Assembly: GCF_015207255.1 (NCBI RefSeq)
Contig: NZ_JADEXG010000016.1
Coordinates: forward strand, 1 to 64,000
Direction: 5' to 3'
DNA length: 64,000 nucleotides
From: Vasconcelosia minhoensis LEGE 07310
Lineage (GTDB): Bacteria > Cyanobacteriota > Cyanobacteriia > Phormidesmidales > Phormidesmidaceae
Each line of letters starts with the position of its first letter. Positions within the stretch are counted from its first letter, which is position 1. Positions 52,254 through 60,827 of this stretch are shown piece by piece. The notes beneath the pieces were generated by a model, which was not told where the DNA came from, made no database searches, and was given only the letters and a program-made list of their open reading frames with translations. The position numbers and the translations under genes were made by a program.

Positions 52254-52820
52254 ATGGATAACCAACTCAATAACAAAAAGATTGCAATTCTCACTACCAA
52301 TGGATTTGAACAGGTAGAGCTGACGAGTCCACGTGAAGCATTACAAAGTGCCGGTGCCCAAGTGCATATCGTCTCCCCTCAAAGCGATCGGGTACAGGGC
52401 TGGAACCACTACGATAAGGCCGACATATTCGAAGTAGACGTGCCGCTCAGTCAGGCAAATGCTGGAAACTATGATGCATTGCTCTTGCCCGGTGGAGTCG
52501 CCAACCCCGACCAGCTGCGAGTAGATCAGCAGGCGGTTCAATTCATTCGAGCCTTTGCCGACGCAGGCAAGCCGATTGCGGCCATTTGCCACGGCCCCTG
52601 GACGCTGATTGAAGCAGGCATTGTCAAGGGTCGCCAGGTTACTTCCTACCAGTCGATCAAGACTGATTTGCAGAATGCGGGTGCTCACTGGGTTGACCAG
52701 GAAGTTGTCATTGATAACAATTTGATTACTAGCCGCAATCCGGGCGACCTATCTGCCTTCAACCGCGCGATTGTTGATGGCTTTGCTGCCGGTCGGAAGC
52801 GAGAGTTGCAGATGGCATAG
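52254..52820 (+). CDS. DJ-1/PfpI family protein
   Basis: A 188-residue protein with the class I glutamine amidotransferase-like fold: KKIAILTTNGFEQVELTSPREAL (start), LLLPGGVANPDQLR, the nucleophile elbow AAICHGPW (Cys-His, about 118-125) and VIDNNLITSRNPGDL. The family includes stress proteins, proteases and deglycases; the GxxE Glu that poises the Cys is in FEQVELTSP. I chose ATG 52254 because AAGGAG precedes it by a few bases; the frame is open back to 52182. A strong terminator follows at 52846-52875. Confidence 0.9.
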   Translation: MDNQLNNKKIAILTTNGFEQVELTSPREALQSAGAQVHIVSPQSDRVQGWNHYDKADIFEVDVPLSQANAGNYDALLLPGGVANPDQLRVDQQAVQFIRAFADAGKPIAAICHGPWTLIEAGIVKGRQVTSYQSIKTDLQNAGAHWVDQEVVIDNNLITSRNPGDLSAFNRAIVDGFAAGRKRELQMA

Positions 52821-52845
52821 TGCCTCAATAACAATCTGGCTTGAG

Positions 52846-52885
52846 AAGCAGGGATGGATATATCCATCCCTGCTTTTTGTTGTTT
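52846..52885 (+). terminator. Rho-independent terminator (perfect 30-bp palindrome + T-rich tail)
   Basis: AAGCAGGGATGGATA (52846-52860) is followed directly by its reverse complement (52861-52875), then TTTTGTTGTTT. It terminates the DJ-1/PfpI transcript. It has the same loopless design as the palindromes at 12630 and 39483. Confidence 0.85.
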
Positions 52886-52996
52886 GCAGATAGAAGAATC
52901 GAGCCCTATAGCTGCTAACTCTTCTCCAGCGGTGACGCGGCCGCTATGTTAGATTGAATCTATTGGATTATTCCTGCCGCTATGCTGGAGAGCGCC

Positions 52997-53698
52997 ATGA
53001 CGAGCGCAGCTGATCTCAACCTCGATGTCGATTATCCCGAATCGGATGGTAAGCCGATGGCCGAGAGCGACTATCAGCGACCCTACATCGCCTACGGCAC
53101 CGAAATACTCAACATCTTCTTTGCCGACCAGCCTCAGGTCTATGTCTCTGGAAATCTGCTGATCTACTACGAAGAAGGGAATCCCAAAGCCTGCGTCGCT
53201 CCCGATGTCTTCGTTGTCCTGAATCGGCCCAAGGGCAAGCGCAAGTCCTACAGGACCTGGCAGGAAAACAACCAGTACCCTAGCTTCATTTTAGAGATCA
53301 CCTCAAAATCTACCATCAGCGAAGACCAGGGCACCAAGCGAGGGCTCTACGCCTTTTGGGGCGTGCCTGAATACTTCCAGTACGACCCCAGCGCCGACTA
53401 TCTAGAGCCGCCGCTCCAGGGCCACCGGCTGGTAGAGGGCAACTATCTACCCATACCCGCTACGCCGCTACCCCAAGGCGGTCTATCTATCACCAGCAGC
53501 GTTTTGGGGCTAGAGCTGCGTTTAGAGCAGGGAGAGCTCCGCTTCTACAACCCGGCGACGGGAAAGAAGCTGCTCAGCCATGCCGAGTCTGAAGCCGCCC
53601 GGCAAACTGCTGAAGCCGCTCGGCAGGTAGCTCAGGACCGAGCAGAGCAGTTGGCAGCCCGGTTACGGAGTTTAGGGATTGACCCTGATTCGGTGTAG
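52997..53698 (+). CDS. Uma2-family putative endonuclease
   Basis: Restriction-endonuclease-like protein of unknown biological role, extremely common in cyanobacteria. 233 residues from ATG 52997 (or 238 from ATG 52982). PD-(D/E)XK features: ACVAPDVFVVLN (Asp) and SFILEITSKSTISEDQGTKRGLYAFWGVPEYFQYDP (Glu-x-x-Ser-Lys). The C-terminus is a coiled coil rich in Ala, Glu and Gln (ESEAARQTAEAARQVAQDRAEQ). It is an isolated gene; a second, divergent Uma2 protein is at 59930. Confidence 0.88.
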   Translation: MTSAADLNLDVDYPESDGKPMAESDYQRPYIAYGTEILNIFFADQPQVYVSGNLLIYYEEGNPKACVAPDVFVVLNRPKGKRKSYRTWQENNQYPSFILEITSKSTISEDQGTKRGLYAFWGVPEYFQYDPSADYLEPPLQGHRLVEGNYLPIPATPLPQGGLSITSSVLGLELRLEQGELRFYNPATGKKLLSHAESEAARQTAEAARQVAQDRAEQLAARLRSLGIDPDSV

Positions 53699-53891
53699 CC
53701 GGTTCAGCAGACTTCCTTTACTTTAGTGGGGGCACCCCTGTCAGCGCCTTTGAAAGTCCAGATCTGGCAGACGACAAGAGGGGTTCTGCCAGCCTTGCGA
53801 TATGTGAACAGAGCCGCTTGACCACGCTGCATCTTTGCAAGAATGAAAAGCAGTGAATTGACCATGCTCTGAACTCAAGGAAGACTGCGCT

Positions 53892-55418
53892 ATGAAACTG
53901 GCCTATTGGATGTATGCAGGTCCCGCCCATATTGGCACCCTCCGCATTGCCAGTTCCTTTAAGAACGTTCACGCCATCATGCACGCGCCGCTGGGAGATG
54001 ACTACTTCAACGTGATGCGTTCGATGCTGTCTCGCGAACGTAACTTTACCCCAGTCACCACCAGCGTCGTCGATCGCAACGTGCTCGCTCGAGGATCGCA
54101 GGAAAAGGTAATCGATAATATCACCCGCAAGGATACCGAAGAGGCTCCCGACCTAATCGTGCTGACGCCGACCTGCACTTCCAGCATTTTGCAAGAGGAC
54201 CTGCAAAATTTCGTCGAGCGGGCCCAGCTCGATGCCCAGGGCGATGTCATGCTGGCAGATGTCAACCACTACCGGGTGAACGAGCTCCAGGCTGCTGACC
54301 GTACGCTCCAGCAGATTGTGCAGTACTACCTGGCAAAGGCGCAGAAGAAAGGCGAGCTGCCCGGGGATAAGACTGAGCAGCCCTCGGTCAATATCATCGG
54401 CATGACGACGCTGGGCTTCCACAACAACCATGATGCGACCGAACTGAAGCGCCTGATGGCAGAGCTGGGCATTCAGGTGAATCAAGTGATGCCGGAAGGG
54501 GCGTCGGTCAAAAATCTGAAAAACCTGACCCGGGCCTGGTTTAACCTGGTGCCCTACCGCGAGATTGGGCCGCTGACGGCGCAGTACCTCCAGTCAGAAT
54601 TCGACATGCCCTACGTGGACATTACGCCGATGGGCATCATCGACACCGCTCGCTGTATTCGGGCCATCCAGAAGGTGCTCAACCAGCAGGGCGCTAGCGC
54701 CGACTACGAGCAGTACATCGACAACCAAACCCAGTTTGTTTCCCAGGCGGCCTGGTTCTCACGCTCGATTGACTGCCAAAACCTCACTGGCAAGCGGGCA
54801 GTTGTCTTTGGCGACAGCACCCACGCTGCTGCTATTACCAAGATTTTGGCTCGCGAGATGGGCATTAAGGTGGTGCTGGCGGGCTCCTACTGCAAGTATG
54901 ATACCGACTGGTTTACGCAGGAAGTAGGCGAATACTGCGATGAAGTGCTGATCAGCGAAGACCACGGCGCGATCGCGGATAAGATTGCCCAGCTCGAACC
55001 GGCGGCGATCTTTGGCACTCAAATGGAGCGGCATGTGGGCAAGCGGTTGGATATTCCCTGCGGCGTCATCGCCGCGCCGATTCACGTCCAGAATTTTCCC
55101 GTGGGCTATCGGCCTTTCCTGGGCTATGAGGGGGCCAACCAGGTGGTGGACCTGATCTACAACTCCTTTACGCTGGGGATGGAAGACCATCTGCTGGAGA
55201 TCTTCGGCGGCCATGATACCAAGGAAGTCATCACCAAGACGGTCTCTGCCGAGTCTGACCTGAGCTGGAGCAAGGATGGGCTAGCCGAGCTGAATAAGAT
55301 TCCAGGCTTTGTGCGGGGCAAGGTAAAGCGGAATACGGAGAAATTTGCCCGCGATCGCGGCTTCTCAGAAATCACCGCTGAAGTCCTCTACGCCGCTAAA
55401 GAAGCCGTCGGCGCATAG
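53892..55418 (+). CDS. chlB: Light-independent protochlorophyllide reductase subunit B
   Basis: Subunit of the nitrogenase-like dark-operative enzyme (ChlL-ChlN-ChlB) that reduces ring D of protochlorophyllide to chlorophyllide. 508 residues, normal length. The N-terminus [20 protein letters not shown] and Asp36 (PLGDDYF) agree with the known B subunit, in which Asp36 helps bind the [4Fe-4S] cluster together with Cys of ChlN. The terminal helical domain with [39 protein letters not shown] is typical. chlL and chlN are not in this window. No clear promoter was identified in the 190 bases upstream. Confidence 0.98.
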   Translation: MKLAYWMYAGPAHIGTLRIASSFKNVHAIMHAPLGDDYFNVMRSMLSRERNFTPVTTSVVDRNVLARGSQEKVIDNITRKDTEEAPDLIVLTPTCTSSILQEDLQNFVERAQLDAQGDVMLADVNHYRVNELQAADRTLQQIVQYYLAKAQKKGELPGDKTEQPSVNIIGMTTLGFHNNHDATELKRLMAELGIQVNQVMPEGASVKNLKNLTRAWFNLVPYREIGPLTAQYLQSEFDMPYVDITPMGIIDTARCIRAIQKVLNQQGASADYEQYIDNQTQFVSQAAWFSRSIDCQNLTGKRAVVFGDSTHAAAITKILAREMGIKVVLAGSYCKYDTDWFTQEVGEYCDEVLISEDHGAIADKIAQLEPAAIFGTQMERHVGKRLDIPCGVIAAPIHVQNFPVGYRPFLGYEGANQVVDLIYNSFTLGMEDHLLEIFGGHDTKEVITKTVSAESDLSWSKDGLAELNKIPGFVRGKVKRNTEKFARDRGFSEITAEVLYAAKEAVGA

Positions 55419-55530
55419 GCCCGGAATCTTCCTTAAGACAGTTAACCTTTCTTAATATTTTTCATAGCTTGGGAAATGACGTTTCGACTTGCTTTGCGGT
55501 AGGCCAATCGCCCACCGGCAAGCCAGCCGC

Positions 55531-56439
55531 ATGACCCAAGCTTTCTACCAGCGACTTTTACCGCCGCCGCAAAACTGGCTTTACCAAAAATTTCTTCAGG
55601 CCGTTATCTATCCCAGCGTTTGGGTGGCAGGTGCGATCGCGTCTCTGGTTCCCTTCGTCCAAACGACGTTGGGGCTGCCGTTTAGCTGGGCCGCGGTCGC
55701 CCTGATCTTTGCTGCCGCGCTGCTGCCCTACAACCTCGACCGGGTGGCCGATTCCTTTGTTCAGAAAATTCCTGACCGACAGGCACAGTCCTTTTTTCGT
55801 CAGCCAGGGGTCCTGCTGATTTTGCTGGCCGCCGCGATCGCGACCGGAATTTTGCTGTACCAGGCTCCCATAGCGGTGCGCTGGGTCAGCCTGGCCGGGC
55901 TGCTGCCGCTGCTGTACGGACTGCCATTGCTGCCCCTACGTCTGGGAGAACAGTGGCGCTGGTATCGGGTCAAGGATATTCCCGGGGCGAAGGCTTGGAT
56001 CGTCTGCGGTACGATTGCCTACGCCGTTGTCGCGGTGCCGCTGGCCTACGCGGGTCAGCCGCTGAGCGGGTCTGCTGTAATAACCGCCATGTTCTTGCTG
56101 ATATTTGTCGGTTCTAATTCCCACGCCTTCGACATTCGGGATATTGAGTCTGACCGCGAGAAAGGCGTATCGACGCTGCCGGTAATGGTCGGGGTCGGTG
56201 GTACCCGGATCACGCTGACGGTGCTAAATCTAGCGGCTTTGGCGCTATTGGCCAGCGGCTGGATTCTAGGCTGGGCCGGGCCGGGCGCTGCGATCGCAAT
56301 TCCCCTTACCCTGATTACCCTGACCTATATCTGGACGCTCAACCCCCAAACACCTCGCCATGCCTACAACATTTGGATTGACGGCGTCTTATATCTGCCG
56401 GCTCTGCTAACCTGGATGATCTCTGGGCTGGGAAGCTAA
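55531..56439 (+). CDS. UbiA-family prenyltransferase-like membrane protein
   Basis: About 302 residues from ATG 55531 (the frame is open 14 codons further up). Eight or nine helices. The two Asp-rich motifs are YNLDRVAD (about 72-79) and DIRDIESDREKG (about 205-216), which bind the prenyl diphosphate through Mg2+. It is a diverged relative of 4-hydroxybenzoate and chlorophyll synthase type enzymes; the acceptor is unknown. The next gene starts on its stop (TAATG), showing tight coupling to the glycosyltransferase. It follows chlB after about 110 bases. Confidence 0.72.
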   Translation: MTQAFYQRLLPPPQNWLYQKFLQAVIYPSVWVAGAIASLVPFVQTTLGLPFSWAAVALIFAAALLPYNLDRVADSFVQKIPDRQAQSFFRQPGVLLILLAAAIATGILLYQAPIAVRWVSLAGLLPLLYGLPLLPLRLGEQWRWYRVKDIPGAKAWIVCGTIAYAVVAVPLAYAGQPLSGSAVITAMFLLIFVGSNSHAFDIRDIESDREKGVSTLPVMVGVGGTRITLTVLNLAALALLASGWILGWAGPGAAIAIPLTLITLTYIWTLNPQTPRHAYNIWIDGVLYLPALLTWMISGLGS

Positions 56440-57173
56440 TGGCCAATGTTTCCATCATCATTCCAGCGCTGAACGAAGCAGGCTGTTTGGAGCGGACCCT
56501 GAGGCAGCTCAGCATTCTCAATCCCGCCGCCCAAGAAATTATTCTGGTCGATGGGGGCAGTCAGGATCAGACGGTCGCCATCGCTGAAGCGGCGGGGATT
56601 CAAGTCGCTCATTGTGACTGGGCATCGCGATCGCGCCAGATGAATTTAGGCGCTGCCCAGGCGACTGGCGACTACCTATGTTTTCTACATGCCGATACGC
56701 TGGTTCCCGATGACCTGGTAGATATTATTGACAAAACGTTGGCTGAATCCGCGATCGCCTGCGCTGGCCTGATTTCTCTGATGACCGGCCCGACTCAAAC
56801 CCGCTGGGGTATCTCGCTCCATAATCTCTTAAAAACCCACTATGCACCGCTGCTGTTTCGGCCGCATCTCTATTTCTACCAGGGCCTGCGGCTCCTGTTC
56901 GGCGACCAGGCCATGTTCTGCCGTCGTCAGGATTTCTTAGACTGCGGTGGCTTTAACGCTGCCCTACCGATTATGGAAGAAGCCGACCTCTGCCTGCGCC
57001 TGAATAGCTACGGTCACATTCGTCAGGTGAATCGTACTGTCCGTTCTTCAGACCGACGGGTAGCCCAATGGGGATCGCTCAAAGCTCACCTGACCTATCT
57101 AAAAATTGGCTTACTCTGGGGGCTAGGCGTCCCTGCTACACAGCTTAAGCCGTTTTACCCAGACATTCGCTAA
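56439..57173 (+). CDS. Family 2 glycosyltransferase (TIGR04283-like)
   Basis: A 244-residue GT-A enzyme: MANVSIIIPALNEAGCLERTL (1-21), LVDGGSQDQTVAIAEAAG, ASRSRQMNLGAAQATGDYLCFLHADTLVPDD with the metal-binding Asp-x-Thr region, and a C-terminal part with LFGDQAMFCRRQDFLDCGGF. These are the features of the TIGR04283 group, associated with arsenosugar biosynthesis in some bacteria. Whether this one acts on arsenosugars is not shown here: no ArsM-type gene is adjacent. Its start ATG overlaps the stop of the UbiA-like gene. Confidence 0.75.
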   Translation: MANVSIIIPALNEAGCLERTLRQLSILNPAAQEIILVDGGSQDQTVAIAEAAGIQVAHCDWASRSRQMNLGAAQATGDYLCFLHADTLVPDDLVDIIDKTLAESAIACAGLISLMTGPTQTRWGISLHNLLKTHYAPLLFRPHLYFYQGLRLLFGDQAMFCRRQDFLDCGGFNAALPIMEEADLCLRLNSYGHIRQVNRTVRSSDRRVAQWGSLKAHLTYLKIGLLWGLGVPATQLKPFYPDIR

Positions 57174-57394
57174 AAGAAATTCGGTCTTGGTCGAAAGAAC
57201 CACACAGTATTGCGGAATCTTTTACATCGTCACAATTTCTTAAGCTGTTTTGTGAGTTGTCAAGCTCAGCCCGTATGGTTAATTATATGCTGAGTATTTA
57301 TACGCAACCGAGTCAGTGAGCCTTTGCCTTTAGTGGTTCCAAGCGGCTCCAACGGCTCAGCATGAGTCCCATTTTTCTGTAAGGATAATAAAAC

Positions 57395-58135
57395 ATGGCG
57401 CTACCGCTCCTAAGCTATCCCACGACTAGCCAAAACCAGCGCGTCAACGGCTTTGAAATTCCCGGCGACGAGCAGCCCTGGCAGTACTGCACCGAGACTG
57501 GACGAGACCGATTAGAGATGGATGCCCTGATTATGGCGGCCTACCGTCGGATTTTCAACGAGCAGCAGGTGCTTGATAACAATCGCGAACCGATACTGGA
57601 ATCTCAGCTCCGCTCAGGGCAGCTGACGGTACGCGACTTTATCCGCGGGCTGCTGCTATCGGAGACCTTTCGGCGGCGTAACTACGACTGCAACAACAAC
57701 TATCGCTTTGCCCAGATGTGCATTCAGCGCGTACTGGGCCGCGACATCTACGACTCGCGGGAGCAGCTGGCCTGGTCTACCGTAATTGCGACCCAGGGGC
57801 TGGCCGGGTTCATTGATAGGCTGCTCAATAGCGAGGAATATTTAGAAAATTTTGGCACCGATACCGTCCCCTATCAGCGGCGGCGATCGCTACCCCACCG
57901 CGAAATTGGCCAGCTGCCCTTTGAGCGGATGCCGCGCTACGGGGCGGACCATCTGTCTCAGCTGGAGGCGTTGGGCAATGACTTTTCCCGCGATCGCGAC
58001 CTCTCCACCCCCGCTAAGCTACCACCCGACCCCGTACTCAAAATCGGCGCGGCGATTACTATTTTCGGAGCTCTGGCGCTGACCAGCGGTATCATTGCAG
58101 TCGTCCTATCCTGGTTCGGCTGGATTAAGATCTAG
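57395..58135 (+). CDS. cpcL: Phycobilisome rod linker with C-terminal membrane helix (CpcL/CpcG2 type)
   Basis: A 246-residue linker. Residues 1-190 form the phycobilisome linker domain ([94 protein letters not shown]). The C-terminus has one long hydrophobic helix ([29 protein letters not shown], about 214-242). The membrane tail identifies the CpcL form, which carries rod-type phycobilisomes to photosystem I, not the core-joining CpcG1. AAGGATAA lies just before ATG 57395. It is single, away from cpc genes. Confidence 0.9.
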   Translation: MALPLLSYPTTSQNQRVNGFEIPGDEQPWQYCTETGRDRLEMDALIMAAYRRIFNEQQVLDNNREPILESQLRSGQLTVRDFIRGLLLSETFRRRNYDCNNNYRFAQMCIQRVLGRDIYDSREQLAWSTVIATQGLAGFIDRLLNSEEYLENFGTDTVPYQRRRSLPHREIGQLPFERMPRYGADHLSQLEALGNDFSRDRDLSTPAKLPPDPVLKIGAAITIFGALALTSGIIAVVLSWFGWIKI

Positions 58136-58566
58136 GCGAAGCTGAAGTGCGGGGATGTAAGCCATGCGGTTCGCATTCTCGCACTGCCCTACCCTAGGTC
58201 ATTATCAAAACTAGAAAGCCAGACTACGCTGCTCGGACTAGGGACTGGGCCTCATCTTCGGTATATTGAGGCTCATCGGTACTTTGGTCCCATTTTTAGG
58301 GTGGTTTTGAGATGGCGAAAACCGACCTCAGCGGCGTGCCACCGCCAGCCATAGAGCCGAGCTAAGTGCTTGGCGGTAGAGAGTGGTCGCCGCGATTTTT
58401 CCTCTCTTTTTGAAGAATCCAATTAAAGTCATTCACTAGAACTCAGGGTAAGCGCATCTCGATTGCTATTGACAAATGACCTCTGCCCTGAACTTACCGA
58501 CAAGCGCCCTACCCAGCCCTTGTAGTATGGTAAATGCCTGGCTTTTGGGTAAAAGTTGCTGCCTGG
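58136..58566. other. Intergenic region, no gene recognised
   Basis: About 430 bases between cpcL and the Nramp-like gene (convergent). A short hairpin GGTTTT / AAAACC (58302-58307, 58318-58323) lies in the middle, and AGAGAG / CTCTCT with a T-run at about 58378-58415 suggests a weak terminator. No RNA gene was identified. Confidence 0.35.
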
Positions 58567-59823
58567 CTACAGCTGAATAAACTCGACGCCGAGAAAGACC
58601 AGGCTGAAGCCAAGTAAATACAAGAAACCGAGGGTGGCCCAGCGAACCAGCCAGGGTCGGGGCTGCTGTTCGTCTGGCAGCGTCTGAATACAGCGAATAT
58701 TCAGCCAGGCATAGTAGGGCGCAGCGACAAAAGCGATAATGGTGATAGTGTCGATCAGCAGATTGAACCCGGCTGAAAAGGCGACGAGTAGCAGCATGGC
58801 TAGGCTGCTGATGAGTAGCGTCAGGCCGTTTTTGAGCTGGGGCTGCTTTTGCAGCGGTGAATAGAGTTCGCCCAGTCCGGCGGCCAGGGTACGGGGGAAG
58901 GCATCGACGACGGTGAAGGTCGTGGAAAAAATGGCCGCGATCGCGCACACCCCCACCACCGGCGCCGCCCATTCGCCAATCGAAGTCGTATACATGCCGA
59001 TCAGCTGTCCGGCAAACTCGGCCGGCGTATCGGCCAGCAGCCTGCCCTGGAGCGTCATTGTGCCCAGGGCCAGAAATAGGCAGGCCAGAATCACCGTCAG
59101 GCTGTAGCCCACGTTGAAATCAAAGCTGGCTGATTCCGCCGTCCAGGGCTGGCCGCTGTCTTCGGCATCGGACTGCACCCAAAGCGACTGCCAGACCGAC
59201 AGCTCCAGGCCGCCCGGCATCCAGCCCATGAAGGCAACGATAAACGGTAGGGCCGACCAGGAGAAGGGAGAGGGTTTGGGGGTGGCGGACGCAATTTCAA
59301 ACGCGGGCTGAGCCACTACAGCCATCACCACCGCCGCGACCGTTGCCACCGATAGCAGGATCACACAGGATTTAGTAATCCGCTCAAACCAGCGATAGCG
59401 CCCCACCGCAATCAGCCCCCAGCACACTAGCAGCACCAACCCTGACAGTAGGGTCGCCGACACCTGCGGCAGCCACAGATACTGCACCAGCATCGCCGCA
59501 ATAAAGGCATCTACGGCGAAGCTGCCCACCGCCGTGACGCTGTTTAGCAGCAGAAAGGGCACCAAATATCGCCGTCCCATCTGCCGATAGGCCTGTACTA
59601 GGTTATTTCCAGTCGCCGCCGCATAGCGATGGCCATATTCGTAAAAGGGATACTTGAGCAGATTCGCCAGCAGCACAAACACCAGCGCCCCCCAGCCGTA
59701 AAGCGCGCCCGCCCGCGTACTCTGAACCAGGTGCGATACCCCAATTGCCGCCCCCGCCATCAGCAGCCCCGGACCGAGCTGAGTTAGCGATCGCTTTCTA
59801 AGTGCTTCTACAGCAGATGACAT
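58567..59823 (-). CDS. Nramp-like transporter without the canonical metal motifs
   Basis: A membrane protein of about 418 residues from ATG 59823 (or 59844), with 10-11 helices in the LeuT-like Nramp fold (LGPGLLMAGAAIGVSHLVQST; MQFN-like helices; FSTTFTVVDAFPRTLAAGL). In Nramp metal transporters TM1 carries DPGN and TM6 carries MPHN. Here those positions read GVSH and MPGG (WMPGGLEL). The manganese/iron site is thus altered; related groups transport magnesium or have unknown cargo. Gene is convergent with cpcL. Confidence 0.8.
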   Translation of the reverse strand: MSSAVEALRKRSLTQLGPGLLMAGAAIGVSHLVQSTRAGALYGWGALVFVLLANLLKYPFYEYGHRYAAATGNNLVQAYRQMGRRYLVPFLLLNSVTAVGSFAVDAFIAAMLVQYLWLPQVSATLLSGLVLLVCWGLIAVGRYRWFERITKSCVILLSVATVAAVVMAVVAQPAFEIASATPKPSPFSWSALPFIVAFMGWMPGGLELSVWQSLWVQSDAEDSGQPWTAESASFDFNVGYSLTVILACLFLALGTMTLQGRLLADTPAEFAGQLIGMYTTSIGEWAAPVVGVCAIAAIFSTTFTVVDAFPRTLAAGLGELYSPLQKQPQLKNGLTLLISSLAMLLLVAFSAGFNLLIDTITIIAFVAAPYYAWLNIRCIQTLPDEQQPRPWLVRWATLGFLYLLGFSLVFLGVEFIQL

Positions 59824-59929
59824 GCTTGATATGTAGCTCCACATTTAGAATCTCACAGACCTATCGCTTTGCTGGGCAATAGCGTCCTTGGGATTGCGCA
59901 GGTATGGTCGCCAAAGCAAGAAAATACGG

Positions 59930-60574
59930 TCAGCTTTGAAATTGCGCCATCAGCCATGCCATCGTAGCCGACTGAGTTTCCTGACGGCTGCGCTGCAGGG
60001 CCTGAGTCAGCATATCGAGCTGTAGGCCAGGTAGTGCCTGCGACTGACGGATGCGACGACTGCTGCCGTCGGCGGTGACGGAGAATGCCAGAATATTTGT
60101 GGTCTGCACATCTACAATCCAATATTCTGGAATCCGCAGATCTTCATACTGGAGACGCTTTGCCCCCTGATCGTCCGACAAAGAGGGGTCTGAAATTTCT
60201 ATCACCAGATTGGGACAGGGATAGCTATCCAAATCGACCACGCGGGTTCCCCAGGGAATGGCTTCGGCATTGTCCCCGATATAGTAAGAAGCATCGGGCT
60301 GAAACTCGTCTCGTCCAGCTTTGCGATAAGAGCAGCCATCATGCCCATTGAGAGGAATCCTCCGCAGGGTCGCATATAGGCCCAAACTTGCGATGATGAT
60401 GGTATGGACTCTGGCATGGTCAGCGCCTGTAGCCATGGGTTCAAATCGCATCCTGGACTGATAGTAGTAGCCTTTGAGTTTGGCAGATGCTGGATCGTCA
60501 GCAAGGTTGACAAATTCGTCCCAGGCGGCTGGCAGCCAGGTTTCGAGCGGAATTTGGATTTCTAGCTGGGTCAT
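59930..60574 (-). CDS. Uma2-family putative endonuclease
   Basis: A second Uma2 protein of 214 residues, start ATG 60574 (MTQLEIQIPLETWLPAAWD); the frame is open upstream but that part is not conserved-looking. Features: FQPDASYYIG (Asp), NLVIEISDPSLSDDQGAKRLQYEDLRIPEYWIVDV (Glu core) and a C-terminal helical tail. It belongs to the same broad family as 52997-53698 but is clearly diverged. The family is often encoded in many copies in cyanobacteria and its role is unknown. Confidence 0.85.
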   Translation of the reverse strand: MTQLEIQIPLETWLPAAWDEFVNLADDPASAKLKGYYYQSRMRFEPMATGADHARVHTIIIASLGLYATLRRIPLNGHDGCSYRKAGRDEFQPDASYYIGDNAEAIPWGTRVVDLDSYPCPNLVIEISDPSLSDDQGAKRLQYEDLRIPEYWIVDVQTTNILAFSVTADGSSRRIRQSQALPGLQLDMLTQALQRSRQETQSATMAWLMAQFQS

Positions 60575-60827
60575 TGCACTGGCCTTTGCTAATGGAAATG
60601 GCGGTAAGCGTAGCCATGCTGGAGGCGATCGCGTTTCTCCCATTCTACAAAGCAGCTTCTTATCTTGACAGGAAGGCGCTTTCCCGCTTAAGACACGCAT
60701 ATCGCTCCGCTGTAGTTTATCCCCAGCTCGCAGAGGATCAGTTGCGCGATGGACTTTCTTGGGAAATTGCAGCAGCAGGTAGCGATGGAAATGATTATTA
60801 TGATTCCACATTATGCATCGTCATGAC

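Noticed and set aside
58136-58566. Possible 6S or other structured RNA after cpcL
   Set aside because: Only short, weak stems; no conserved RNA pattern could be recognised.
58466-58972. 168-codon minus-strand frame with His/Arg-rich product
   Set aside because: Other-frame shadow of the Nramp-like gene.
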